Below the pieces are notes generated by a model. The model ran no database searches. It worked only from the letters and a program-made list of their open reading frames with translations, and was not told the DNA's origin. A program made the translations under genes and the position numbers. DNA of 64,000 bases, from the NCBI GenBank assembly GCA_009193035.1, contig SWDT01000122.1, positions 62,001 to 126,000 of the forward strand, given 5' to 3'. How positions within the stretch are numbered: position 1 is the stretch's first letter; each line of letters opens with the position of its first letter. Source of the stretch: Halicephalobus mephisto. Lineage: Eukaryota; Nematoda; Chromadorea; Rhabditida; Panagrolaimidae. Positions 54,827 to 64,000 of this stretch are shown piece after piece.

Positions 54827-55860
54827 GCACTTGGACAGGATTCCAATAATCTCGAAACAAATATTCGATAAATGAGTCATTGATCAGAAGCGGTACATCG
54901 ATCTGACTCATAAAGCAAGATAGAATATCAAACAACTCTATCAATAAAAAACAAATGTTTTTAAAAAATCAAAAGTTTAAAGGACAAATGACAAGGAATT
55001 TTTAACTTCTACTTTGTTCACGTGTTTAAAAAAATTATGAAATATAAAAAGCAAGACATTTGGAAAGACTTCAGAAGCCTTAGGATCTGAACATTTATTT
55101 AGGAAATGATTTAGAAGAGTCGGATCGTGGGATTTACTTTAGAAGAGAAATTTAGAAATTATAAGATTCTAGAACATAGCTCAGAAGATACTGGATGTTA
55201 AAAACGACTTTGGAAGTCTTTAAAGAAGTCCTCACATTCTAAAATCTACTTCAGAAACTATTAATTTTTAACATTCTCTTCAGAAGACGACTCAGAAGCC
55301 ACAGAATTAAGAAATTCGCTTCAGAAGTCAAAAAATCTAAAACATTTTCCAGAAGTTAAATCAGAAGCCGATGAATTCTAGAATCCACTCTAGAAGATAA
55401 TTCAGAAGTCATAAGGTTCTAAAACATCTTCCGGAATACATTCTAGAAGTCATAAGATTCTGAATTTCATTTTAGAGCTTATTTAAGAAAAAATAAATTT
55501 TGAAAATCAAATTCTGAAACTTTTTACAAGCCGTTACAGGAAACCCGGATTTTGCCATATTACAATCTTATCTAAATGTGGACAAATGGTCGAAAAATCA
55601 GCTCCGAACCCGACAAAGCTATCAATCGTTCTTTGGACCTTTGATTTTCTCAAAAATGACTCACCAAAAAGCTAATTTTTATCATTAGTTAAATTCCATA
55701 AAAATTCAATATTTAATTTTCGAAAAAACTCAAAATCAAGGTCAACGAAGAACTGTGAAAAATTCGATCGATTCAAAAATCCTTAAAAATAATATTCATC
55801 TTATTTTATAAATCAATACATAAAATTTACCCAAAAAAAATAAAAACAAATATAGAGCAA
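54827..55860. repeat. degenerate 35-40 bp repeat at 55040-55500 and flanks
   Basis: Many units of the form CAGAAGTCATAAGATTCTAA with varying spacers. The flanks are unique and AT-rich, with no gene. Confidence 0.5.
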
Positions 55861-56860
55861 ATCTACTCGAGGGAAAACTGAGTTTTTAAATTCTTAAATT
55901 CTTTAAAAAATAAAAAACTGCGCGCGCCAAAAACGCGAAAAAAAACGTTAAAAAAAAGAGGGACGTTTTTGATTCCTTTTTCGCTGCGGATCGGCCACTC
56001 ACAAACCAAAGAGAACTGGCGAATTCCTCTCGAGTTGTCGAACGATGGACTATCCTCAATTTGCGGGATTCCGTAGTCTATCACACACGTACATTTGTAG
56101 AGGAAGAAGTTTCGGGAATCAGACTGTTATGGAAATTTAAAAAAGTGCTGGTGAAAATTTGTTTCGAAACGAATTTAAAAAATAAAAATAATTTCATATA
56201 TTTCGAAATAAAATTAAAAAAATAAAAAATCCTCTCGAAACGAATTAAAAAAATAAAAATAATTTCATATATTCCGAAATAAAATTAAAAAAATAAAAAA
56301 TCCTCTCGAAACGAATTTTTAATTTTTTAGAATTTTTACTTTTATATAAATTTTAAAATCAGAAATGAATTTTGGAAGATTCTAATAATTTACGAAATTT
56401 CAAAATTTTAAACATTTTAGAAAATTTCATATTTTTTAATAAATTTCAAAAAATTTCATATTTTTTAATAAATTTCAAAAATTTCAGAAATTTTAAATAA
56501 ATTTAAAAATAAATTAAAAATTCTAGAAGTTTCGACGGAATCCTAAAATCTAAAAACAAAACAACAAACACCCGCGTGATTTGTCAATTGGAACAAAACG
56601 CCAAAAATTTAATTAATTTAAAAAATAAAATTTGTTTATAAATTTGGCGGGAAATTAAAATTTTTCTTAAAATTGTCGAAAATCAACGAAGATTTGACCT
56701 TGGACTGGAGTCAAAAATACGGAAACGAAACTGATCGGACGATTGACGGACCGCTAAACTGGGGAACGAGCGCGCGATCGAGCTTCTCGCTTCAGTGACA
56801 AGCTCGAATCAATATAATTCTTGCGCAATTGGACAAAACTGGCCAAGAACCCCAGCTGGG
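55861..56860. other. non-coding with two GC-rich islands
   Basis: Island 1 (55915-56110) contains GCGCGCGCCAAAAACGCG and TCGCTGCGGATCGGCCACTC. Island 2 (56690-56815) contains GACGGACCGCTAAACTGGGG and GAGCGCGCGATCGAGCTTCT. The two are separated by TTCGAAATAAAATTAAAAA repeats. They look like promoter or first-exon regions, but I cannot attach them to a gene. Confidence 0.4.
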
Positions 56861-56984
56861 TAATGAATAATGACTATAAGGAAAATCTGACATGTTTTTT
56901 TAGTTGACTAACTATGCAAAAATTATAAATCTTAAGTTTATCCGAGTAATTTAACAATACAAAACTAATCAACTGTGACTTCTG

Positions 56985-57110
56985 ATGGTTCAGCGTCATC
57001 GTTCCCTTTTGTGAATGACGTCACTGCTCCAAAATGGCGCGCAAGCTGGGCCATCGTGCCTCAGGGGCTTTCGTCCTGAGAGCCTTCTCGCTTTCCACGA
57101 CAAAGGCCAC
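56985..57110. promoter_or_regulatory. GC-rich island with perfect CRE TGACGTCA
   Basis: TGACGTCA is at 57016-57023. Nearby are CCAAAATGGCGCGCAAGC and CAGGGGCTTTCGTCCTGAG. The composition and a palindromic bZIP site suggest a promoter or enhancer. The nearest modelled genes are sma-1 (9 kb, same minus strand downstream) and the cysteine-rich gene at 59.6 kb. Confidence 0.45.
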
Positions 57111-57111
57111 A

Positions 57112-57449
57112 TAGGTTCTCTGAAATCAGGTCTGACAGAATGGAATCAACATGTAAGAATCTCTGATTAAGGTTTTTATATTATTTGATTCTGACTGGGT
57201 GAAATCGATGACAGGATTGCAATCCAAGAGAAGATTGATTGTAACTGAGTATAATCAATGTAATAATGCCTTTTTAACTCAAAACATCATCCAAATACGT
57301 CGATTACACTCAATTACGATCAATTTTCTGTTAGATTACAATCCTACCATCGATTTCACCCAGTTAGAATCAGATAATATAAAAACCGTAATCAGAGGCT
57401 CTTACATGTTGATTCCATTCTGTCAGACCTGATTTCAGAGAACCTGTGA
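57112..57449. mobile_element. long-palindrome MITE, copy 2
   Basis: An inverse-orientation copy of the 8179-8523 element: TAGGTTCTCTGAAATCAGG through TCTGACAGAATGGAATCAAC, the inverse of that at the right end, ending GAGAACCTGTGA. The plus-strand frame 57199-57432 is the hairpin read through. Confidence 0.85.
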
Positions 57450-58870
57450 ATTTGTGAAGTCTATAAAAAGGTCAACACAAAAATCAAATTTAATTTTTAA
57501 CAACAATTGAGTAAACCAGCCTAATGTTGCAATCTGCAAATTTCAATCTCGATTTTAATTCCTACTTTAACTTTGATATCGACCTTTTTATAGACTTCAG
57601 AATTAGAAAAACTACTTTTTTAGAAAATTAAAGATGAATTATTTCGATAAATCAGAATTTTTAAGATTCCAGAATCCAATGAAAAATTTTGAAATTTTCG
57701 AAGTTTGAAGATTTTTAGAATCTTCCAGAATTTCATGGAACTTCATAGAAGATTCTAAAACCTCTCCAGAATCCTGCAAAAACAGAGAATCAGGATCAGA
57801 AATTGAGGATTCTGAAATCTTCTAGAAAATCCGAAAAATCTGCTTTGAGGATATTTCATATCTTCTAGAATTTTCGAACATTTAATAATTTTAAAATCTT
57901 CAAAAATCTCGCAGATTTCAGAAATTTACTAAATCCGTCTGAAATTCAGAATCCTAAAAAACTCGAAAATCCGCGTTGAAATTATTTCATAAATATCTTC
58001 CAAAATTTTCGAAAATCGAATACGAAGTTTTAAAATTTTCAAAGATTTTCTAAAATTAAAAAAAAATTAAAAATTAAAAAAATTTTTAAAAATATGAAAT
58101 TTTCAAACATTTTCTAAAATTTTAAATTTTAAATTTTTTAAAAATATAAAATTTTCAAAGATTTTCTAAAATTAAAAAATTTTTTAAAAATATAAAATTT
58201 TCAAAGATTTTCTAAAATTTTAAAAATTAAAAAAATTTTTAAAAATATATAATTTTCAAAGATTTTCTAAAATTTAAAAATTTAAAAATTTTAAATTTTA
58301 AAAATTCATATTGAAACGATTCCGCAGATTGTGTTTCTTAAAAAGTATAATTTACTAAATTCGGGATGAATATTCGGATAAATCTTTGTTTTAGCCAAAT
58401 TGACAACTAAGTTCGATCGCGAAATCTGAAAAGTCGAGAGTCCCGCGTGAATTACGGCCACTCGAAGCTGCTGACCGATTCGGAAAGCTTGTCCTCATTT
58501 CGTTTGATTCAACAACACCTTTCGATCACAACAGATTTTTCAAAAAAAAAATAAAAAAAAACTTATTTAATAAATATTTTTTTTTTGCAAAAATCATTAA
58601 AAAAATAAAATTTTTTTCAAAATTTTTATTTTTGGCGAAATGTGAAAATCGCCAAATTTGAGCCTTTTGGCAAAGTGTGACTGAATGCCAATTTTGATTT
58701 TTATATTATTTTAAAAGTGAATTTTTAAAACTTTTTAGAAATTTAGATTTTTCGATTTCGTAATTTATTGGGTTTTAGAGATTTTTAGGATTTTCTATTA
58801 AATTTTAAAAACTTTCAGGAGCTTCTACAAAATTCTAAAAACATTTTGAAAAATTTTCGAAATTTTCAGA
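57450..58870. repeat. non-coding, low-complexity and short degenerate repeats
   Basis: 57640-58030 has TTTTCGAAGTTTGAAGATTT and TTCTAGAA-type units. 58040-58320 has four units of AAATTTTCAAAGATTTTCTA. A unique GC-richer patch lies at 58415-58500 (CGCGTGAATTACGGCCACTC). No gene. Confidence 0.5.
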
Positions 58871-58875
58871 AATTT

Positions 58876-59480
58876 CTGAATTCTGAATTGGATCTGTCAC
58901 CAGAAGTTATGAGGAATACAGAAGGCTAGGGGATCTGCTCCACGACGGCGAATGAATACGACCTTCAAATGTTAAGTAAATCCATATTCTACAAGATTCT
59001 GAAAATTTTTAAAAAATCCTGAAAATTTCCAAAACTTTCTATAAAATTCTAAAAACCTTTAGAAACATTTTCGAAATTTTCTGAATTCTGAACTGGATCT
59101 GTCACCAGAAGTTATGAGGAATACAGAAGGCTGGGGGATCTGCTCCACGACGACGGATGAATACGACCTTCAAATGTCAAGTAATTCCATATTCTACAAG
59201 ATTCTGAAAATTTCCAAAAACCTTTAAAAAAATTTTAAAAATCTTCAAAAATTTAAAAAATCCTGAAAATTTTCAAAAACTTCTAAAAGATCCTCAAAAT
59301 TTTCAGAAATTTTTAAAAAATTTAAAAAATTTTCAAAAACTTAAAAAGTTCTGAAAATTTCCAAGTTTCTATAAAATTCTAAAAACCTTCAGAAATTTTT
59401 GAAAATTTCAGAATCTTGAATATTTGAACTGGATCCATGTTTTACAAAATTCTGAAAAGCTTTAGAATCTCATAGGAAAT
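58876..59480. repeat. 205-bp tandem repeat, two full copies and a partial
   Basis: CTGAATTCTGAAYTGGATCT is at 58876 and 59081 (spacing 205), with CAGAAGTTATGAGGAATACA and GGGGATCTGCTCCACGACG conserved. A decayed third start is near 59405. Confidence 0.8.
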
Positions 59481-59644
59481 CCTAAAATCTTCCACTAAAA
59501 TAAAAACATTTATTTCACAAATACTACCGTAATTACCCGTAAAAATAAATTTTCTATTTTTCTAAAATAACCGTAATTTTCGAAAACGACAATTTTCGCC
59601 AAATAAATTCCAAAAAACAGGGTTACTGTAGATCCTGACAGAAG

Positions 59645-59995
59645 TCAATACAAGGGTTGGATGATGTCGTCTTCGTGTTTCAGAATTACAGTATGACCGA
59701 AGTCGGGGACAGCCAAGACCTGGCCGAAGTTACATTCGTCTCCGAAACAGCAGCAGATGACTTTGTCGTCTTCTTTGACGCACTCGTTTCGAAGTCTCAT
59801 CATGTCGCAGATTCTGGAATAATCGCAACTGTATACTGTGGAATCTGGAGTGGAAGTATTCAGACACTGGTTTAACAGACAGTCGACGACGGGGCCCTCG
59901 ACGGAATCCACTCCGGTCCTGCAGAACACGGCTTCGATGAAAGTCAAAAAAGTCAAAAAAATCAAAAAAGTAAAATAAAAAATGACTTTTTTCAT
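59645..59995 (-). CDS. small secreted cysteine-rich protein, ET-module-like
   Basis: A single exon of 116 aa. Residues 1-22 form a hydrophobic signal peptide (MKKVIFYFTFLIFLTFLTFI). The mature part has ten cysteines in the order C-x-DC-LLNQC, SC, IC, EC, then CCC and FGDECNFG. The closing CCCFGDECNFG, with a CN after an acidic residue, resembles the ET module and Ly6-like nematode secreted proteins; that family has no firm biochemical role. The tail PDFGHTVILKHEDDIIQPLY is non-repetitive and lacks an obvious GPI signal. A TTTCAG acceptor ends 6 nt before the ATG, consistent with trans-splicing. No clear poly(A) signal was pinned down. The plus-strand frame overlapping it (59657-59875) is a shadow. 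Confidence 0.78.
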   Translation of the reverse strand: MKKVIFYFTFLIFLTFLTFIEAVFCRTGVDSVEGPVVDCLLNQCLNTSTPDSTVYSCDYSRICDMMRLRNECVKEDDKVICCCFGDECNFGQVLAVPDFGHTVILKHEDDIIQPLY

Positions 59996-60059
59996 TTAAT
60001 TCTGAAATTGAAGAAAATTTAAAATATATTACTCGATAAATAACAATATTATAAAAATT

Positions 60060-60440
60060 CAAATTTCTTTTAAAAAATGGTCTCGACACGAATTTTCTAA
60101 TATTTTTAGAAATTTAAATAATAATTTGGGAATTTTTCGATAATTTTAAAAAATTCTGGAATCTTCTACTGTACCCTAATTTGGTAATAAAAAAATGAAA
60201 ATAAATTTTTCCTCAAAAATAGTCCTGACACGAATTTTCAAAATTTCGTAAACACTTTCAAAAATTTTCGATGATGTTAGAAAATTCTAGAATCTCCTAC
60301 AGTACCCTAATTTGGTAATAAAAAAATAAAAATAAATTTCTCTTCAAAAACGGTCCTGAAACGAATTTTCGAAATTTTTTAACGAATGAAATTTTAATTT
60401 TCAGAATCTCCAAACGATTCTAAAATTTTCCAGAATTTTC
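60060..60440. repeat. about 128-bp tandem repeat upstream of the ET-like gene
   Basis: ACTGTACCCTAATTTGGTAA occurs at about 60171 and 60300. Each copy is followed by AATAAAAAAAT, then CTGACACGAATTTTC. A third copy is partial. Confidence 0.75.
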
Positions 60441-61840
60441 GACAAAATTTCAAAAAAAAATAAATAAAATAATAATAAATTCAACAAAAAAATTGTTTCA
60501 AAACAGTCAAATTAGGAAATCTACCACCAAAAGACCGACTTTCGGAAGCTTTGTTTTTTCAGTTAAGAGCTCCAGAAAACGTAAACATCGAAAAAGTGAA
60601 AAACAAGTGCAAAACTAAAAAACAAAAAAAAAGTTATAAAAAATTTTAAAAATAAAAAATAAAAATTTAAAATAAATTTAAAATTAGAAATTAAATAAAA
60701 AATAAAAATATAAAAAATATAAAAATTTAAAATAAAAAATAAAAAAAATTTTAAAAATAAAAAATTTTAAATTTAAAATAAGAAAAATAAAAAACTTTAG
60801 AAATTCTAAAATAAAAAATTAAGAAATTTTGAATTTTAAAATAAAAAAATTAAAAACTTTAAAATAAAAAATTAAAAAAGTTTTAAATTTTAAATAAAAA
60901 AAAATAAAAATAAAGTAAAACTGGACATCCGGACAAACAGAGTACAAAGCCGAGCCAGTTCTGTTTCGAAAATAGCCTCTGGCAAAAAAAACAAGAATGT
61001 TTTTTAAAAAGAAACCTTGAATGTAAAATAATTCGTTTTTTATCTTCGAAAATTAAAAAACAACCTGCGAAAACTGAAAGCAGATTACGAAATACCGTAA
61101 GATGTTTTTAATTTCATCATTTTTCAAAAAAATTGTATTTTAAAAAAACAGAAATATTACGAAATAATAAAATTAATTTAAAAATTTTTTAAAATTAAAA
61201 ATTTAAATTTAAATTTAAAAATTTTTTAAAATTAAAAATTTAAATTTAAAAAAATATAAAAATTGTAAATTTTTGAATTTTTGACAAAAATGAACAAATT
61301 TAATTTTTATATTATTTTTAAAATTTTAATTTTTTTATTTTCGGGATTTTGAATTTTTTTCCGTTATTAAAGATTTAAATTTTTTATTTTTATTTTTAAA
61401 ATTTTTTTAATTCTCAGAATTTTGATAAATTTAATTCATTGATTACAACTTCTAGAGAAAAAATAAAATCGGAAATCACATTGACCTTTGAAAATTAGAA
61501 AAATTAAAAAAATTAAAAAAAATTAGAAAATTAAAAAAAAATTAAAATTGATGAAATTAAAAAAAAGTTAAAATTGATGAAATTAAAAAGATTAAAAAAA
61601 TTGATGAAATTAAAAAAAATTAAAATTGATGAAAGATTCGATTTTTAATGATCGGGTGAGGCCCTACTTCAGGACCGTTTTTCTGTTCTTTGTCCAATTT
61701 TCGACTAAAATAGAATCAACGAAAATGAAAATAAAAAATGAAAAAATAGATTAAAGACGATTTTTTAAAAACTTCTTCATCGGAAATTGTGAATTTTTAA
61801 AAATCAATAAAAATTTAAAAAATAACCGTATTCAAAAGTG
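60441..61840. repeat. A/T low-complexity sequence
   Basis: Mostly AAAATTTAAAATAAAAAAT-type simple repeats (60610-60920, 61140-61270, 61490-61640). Short unique islands at 60510-60600, 60930-61000 and 61640-61700 have no supported feature. Confidence 0.6.
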
Positions 61841-62010
61841 GTATTCTGAAACAAGTTATACCTCATTTTGTAACTTACAAAAAAGCATACAGAAACTATT
61901 CAAATTTAAATAAATATTTTTTTGAATAAAATAATAAAAAAATTTGATATATATAAATTTGAATTTTCTAAAACAAGTTATACCTCATTTTGTAGCTTAT
62001 TGGATATATA
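61841..62010. repeat. two direct copies of AAACAAGTTATACCTCATTT
   Basis: Starts are at 61850 and 61970, about 120 bp apart, each followed by TGTA(A/G)CTTA and an ATATTCAGA-like segment. A related copy is at 28209. Confidence 0.6.
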
Positions 62011-62043
62011 TTCAGAATTAACATGTAATTTTGATTAAGTATC

Positions 62044-62501
62044 TGTTGTGGACGTATAGTTCCTATGATCGGAGATATCCAGAACACCGAAGTCTTAACA
62101 GTCCCTTCTCTCCACTGAGGAGTACAAAAGGGAACACTTCGATGTATCTGGAGTCCTCCCCGGGTGTAGCTCTGATATTAATAATATTTGTTCCTATTTC
62201 TTATTCTGTCTCATTCTAACTAAAAGACATAGCAGTTACTAAACTTTATGTGATGAAACAACACACCAAGATTCCTGAGCCTTCCGTGACAAAATGTTAC
62301 ACATGAGTTACTATTGTGGACGGATAGTTCCCAAGATCGGGGATATTCAGAACACCGAAGACTTAACAGTCCCTTCTCTCCACGGAGGAGTACAAAAGGG
62401 AACACTTCGGGATATCGGCAGTCCTCCCTGGATGAGCTCTAATATTAATAATTTTTGTTCCTATTTTGTATTCTATCTCATTCTAACTAAAAGACATAAC
62501 A
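62044..62501. mobile_element. miniature LTR element (TRIM-like) with 5-bp target duplication
   Basis: Two direct LTR-like repeats, 62044-62234 (191 bp) and 62312-62501 (190 bp), enclose only 77 bp. The element begins TGTTGTGGACG and ends AAAGACATAACA, giving TGTT/AACA ends. GTATC flanks the whole (62039-62043 and 62502-62506). The LTRs are about 85 percent similar by eye. No coding region. Confidence 0.82.
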
Positions 62502-62506
62502 GTATC

Positions 62507-63253
62507 CTTCCAAAACAAGAGGATTAATGAAAGTAAAAAACTTCATATATCGCGAGTCAAAAAAACCGAACGCGCCCGTCTTCAATTGTTCATTTTAAAG
62601 TCACTCTTTTTTAAACTTTTACTAATTTTAATAATTCTTCTTCGTAATCAGATGTATTTCTGTATTGCTTACAACGGTATAGTTAGATTTTAAAAAATAT
62701 AAAAAAAATCTAAAAAATCTAAAAAAATCTAAAAAAATCTAAAAAATCTAAAAAATCTAAAAAATATAAAAAAATCTAAAAAATCTAAAAAATATAAAAA
62801 ATATAAAAAAAATATAAAAAATCTAAAAAAAATCTAAAAATTTCCTCCATGACGTGAATTATTCACCTTAAAATTTTTCAACTTTAATAATTCTTTTTTC
62901 ATATTTAAAATTATTTTTGTATTACTTACAATTATGTAATTAAACTTTTTAGTTTTGAAAAAAGTAAATTTAAAAATTTATTTTATGATTTTCATTGTTC
63001 ATTTTAAAATCACTCGTTTTCTGTTTCGAATTTTTTGATTAAAAATTGTTTTTCTAATTTCTTTATCGAATTTTAGAAAATTTTTAAAATAAAAAATTTT
63101 AAAAACATTCTTTTTCTAACAATATGAGGCAATTACATTTATAAAAAGTATTTGCTTACATTTTTTATCTTGTAAGTATTTTAAAAAATATGAAATTTAA
63201 AAAAATAACACATATTTTGAAAGATTTTCCAAATTGAAATGGGAAATAATGGC
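62507..63253. other. non-coding, with (TCTAAAAAA)n at 62690-62840
   Basis: Simple repeat with otherwise AT-rich unique sequence. The segment TTAATAATTCTTCTTCGTAA at 62627 resembles TTAATAATTCTTTTTCGTAA at 28394 and a shorter copy at 62885. Confidence 0.45.
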
Positions 63254-63265
63254 AAAAAGAATGTT

Positions 63266-63280
63266 CGCTCCTGGGTGGAT

Positions 63281-63318
<38 letters not shown>

Positions 63319-63339
63319 GACCGATTGCGCCACAAGAGC
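63266..63339 (-). tRNA. tRNA-Asn (GUU)
   Basis: A 74-nt cloverleaf in minus sense. The acceptor stem GCTCTTG pairs with CAGGAGC with one G-U, discriminator G. The D-arm is GGCGCAATCGGTCAGCGC. The anticodon loop CTGTTAA carries GTT (63303-63305). The T-arm reads GGTGGTTCAAATCCACC. Internal A and B boxes are intact. A TTTTT terminator follows at 63254-63258. There is no intron. Confidence 0.98.
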
Positions 63340-63771
63340 TTGTGTTTGGACTCAAGGGGGTGACTATATATACCGCAACGAACAATGTGTGTGTCCTTGA
63401 TAAATGCAAAATTTTATAAATCTTATTTAAAATATTTATTTTAATATTATACATAGTGGAAATTGTTCCTAAAGTTAACCATGTTTTTTTAGCGAATTAC
63501 AAGCAAAATTAGGTTTTAAAAAGTGGAAAATTTTTTATATGAATTCCGAATTTTTGAATTTCTTTAAAAAATTAAATTTTATTTAAATTAATAAGAAATG
63601 AAGATTTAAAGTTTTGTAATACGCGGAAATAAGAAAATTAATTTAACTGCATATTTGACGGAGGGATTCTGGAAGTTTTTTGAGGGAAATTTTAGTTTCA
63701 AAATCCAGACTTCTAAGACAACCCAATCACTCCCAACCAGGAAATCCGCTCTCGGTACTACACTCACAACA
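63340..63771. other. non-coding between tRNA and LTR
   Basis: Upstream flank of the tRNA, then AT-rich sequence that becomes GC-richer from 63680. No frame supported. Confidence 0.4.
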
Positions 63772-63954
63772 TGTTGGAACGGAACTTGGACTAGAAAGAC
63801 AGCACCTCAGATAATAGACTGAACATCAGGGAACGTGGGATACTGTAGGGCATGAGTGAGGTTCTCGGTCGTCTTGGGTAGGAACAAATATATAAATTGT
63901 GTCCTTATTGTCCTAGTAAAGACCGTTGATATGCTTCTGTTTTCTGTCTCAACA
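63772..63954 (+). mobile_element. copia-like LTR (solo, or 5' LTR running off the edge)
   Basis: It begins TGTTGGAACGGAAC and ends CTGTTTTCTGTCTCAACA, giving TGTTG/CAACA inverted ends typical of Ty1/copia LTRs. It contains a TATA-like AAATATATAAATT near 63886. TGG follows at 63957, where a primer-binding site would start. The window ends 46 bp later, so an internal region cannot be tested. Confidence 0.5.
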
Positions 63955-64000
63955 GCTGGTTTTTAATGTAACTTGATCTATTATTGGATTACTGTCGGTA

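Noticed and set aside
55863..56084. 73-codon minus-strand frame in the GC-rich island
   Set aside because: No family resemblance, and it passes into low-complexity sequence.

Overview
The window is nuclear DNA of a nematode, probably a rhabditid. The base composition is very AT-rich. Every protein gene I could model has compact exons with GTAAG-like donors and TTTCAG or TTTTTAG acceptors. Most have such an acceptor 6-40 nt upstream of the ATG, as expected for spliced-leader trans-splicing. The gene families fit: a glycogen phosphorylase N-terminus, a two-PDZ protein of the nematode type, sigma-like GSTs, a secreted C-type lectin, a beta-heavy spectrin, an ET-module-like secreted protein and a eukaryotic tRNA-Asn. 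I cannot name the species. All modelled host genes lie on the minus strand.

Layout. At 0.3-0.43 kb is the first coding exon of glycogen phosphorylase, which runs off the left edge. At 4.2-6.8 kb is a three-exon two-PDZ gene. At 8.5-30.3 kb is a tandem array of seven two-exon GST genes. Six are intact and the second carries a 1-nt frameshift. The paralogues share a 133-nt first exon, the same intron position and, in several, a TATA promoter and a palindromic upstream element. Because they align to one another, the array acts as its own control: insertions in one unit can be read against the empty site in another. This exposes a 1,255-bp hAT-like element with an 8-bp target duplication in the GST-D promoter. 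It also exposes a block of about 5.1 kb (14.84-19.96 kb) between GST-C and GST-D. That block holds a spliced C-type lectin gene and the wreck of a Polinton/Maverick virus-like transposon, itself split by a solo LTR with a 4-bp target duplication.

At 33.5-47.8 kb is a complete eight-exon beta-heavy spectrin (sma-1 type, 3,957 aa by my model), with CH domains, an SH3 domain, a long run of spectrin repeats in one 8.85-kb exon, and a PH domain. At 48-59 kb is a large repeat-rich upstream region with tandem repeats, two long palindromes, a MITE and a GC-rich promoter-like island containing a perfect CRE. At 59.6-60.0 kb is a small secreted cysteine-rich gene. At 62.0-62.5 kb is a 458-bp miniature LTR element (TRIM) with a 5-bp target duplication. 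At 63.3 kb is tRNA-Asn(GUU). A copia-like LTR lies at the right edge.

How the parts relate. The GST array is the functional centre and probably encodes glutathione-dependent detoxification or prostaglandin-type chemistry. It is also the hot spot for duplication and mobile-element insertion. The other genes are unrelated housekeeping, cytoskeletal or secreted functions. Much of the non-coding sequence consists of foldback (hairpin) elements and 50-200 bp tandem repeats. All coordinates and splice junctions are hand-derived from the sequence; no search was run.
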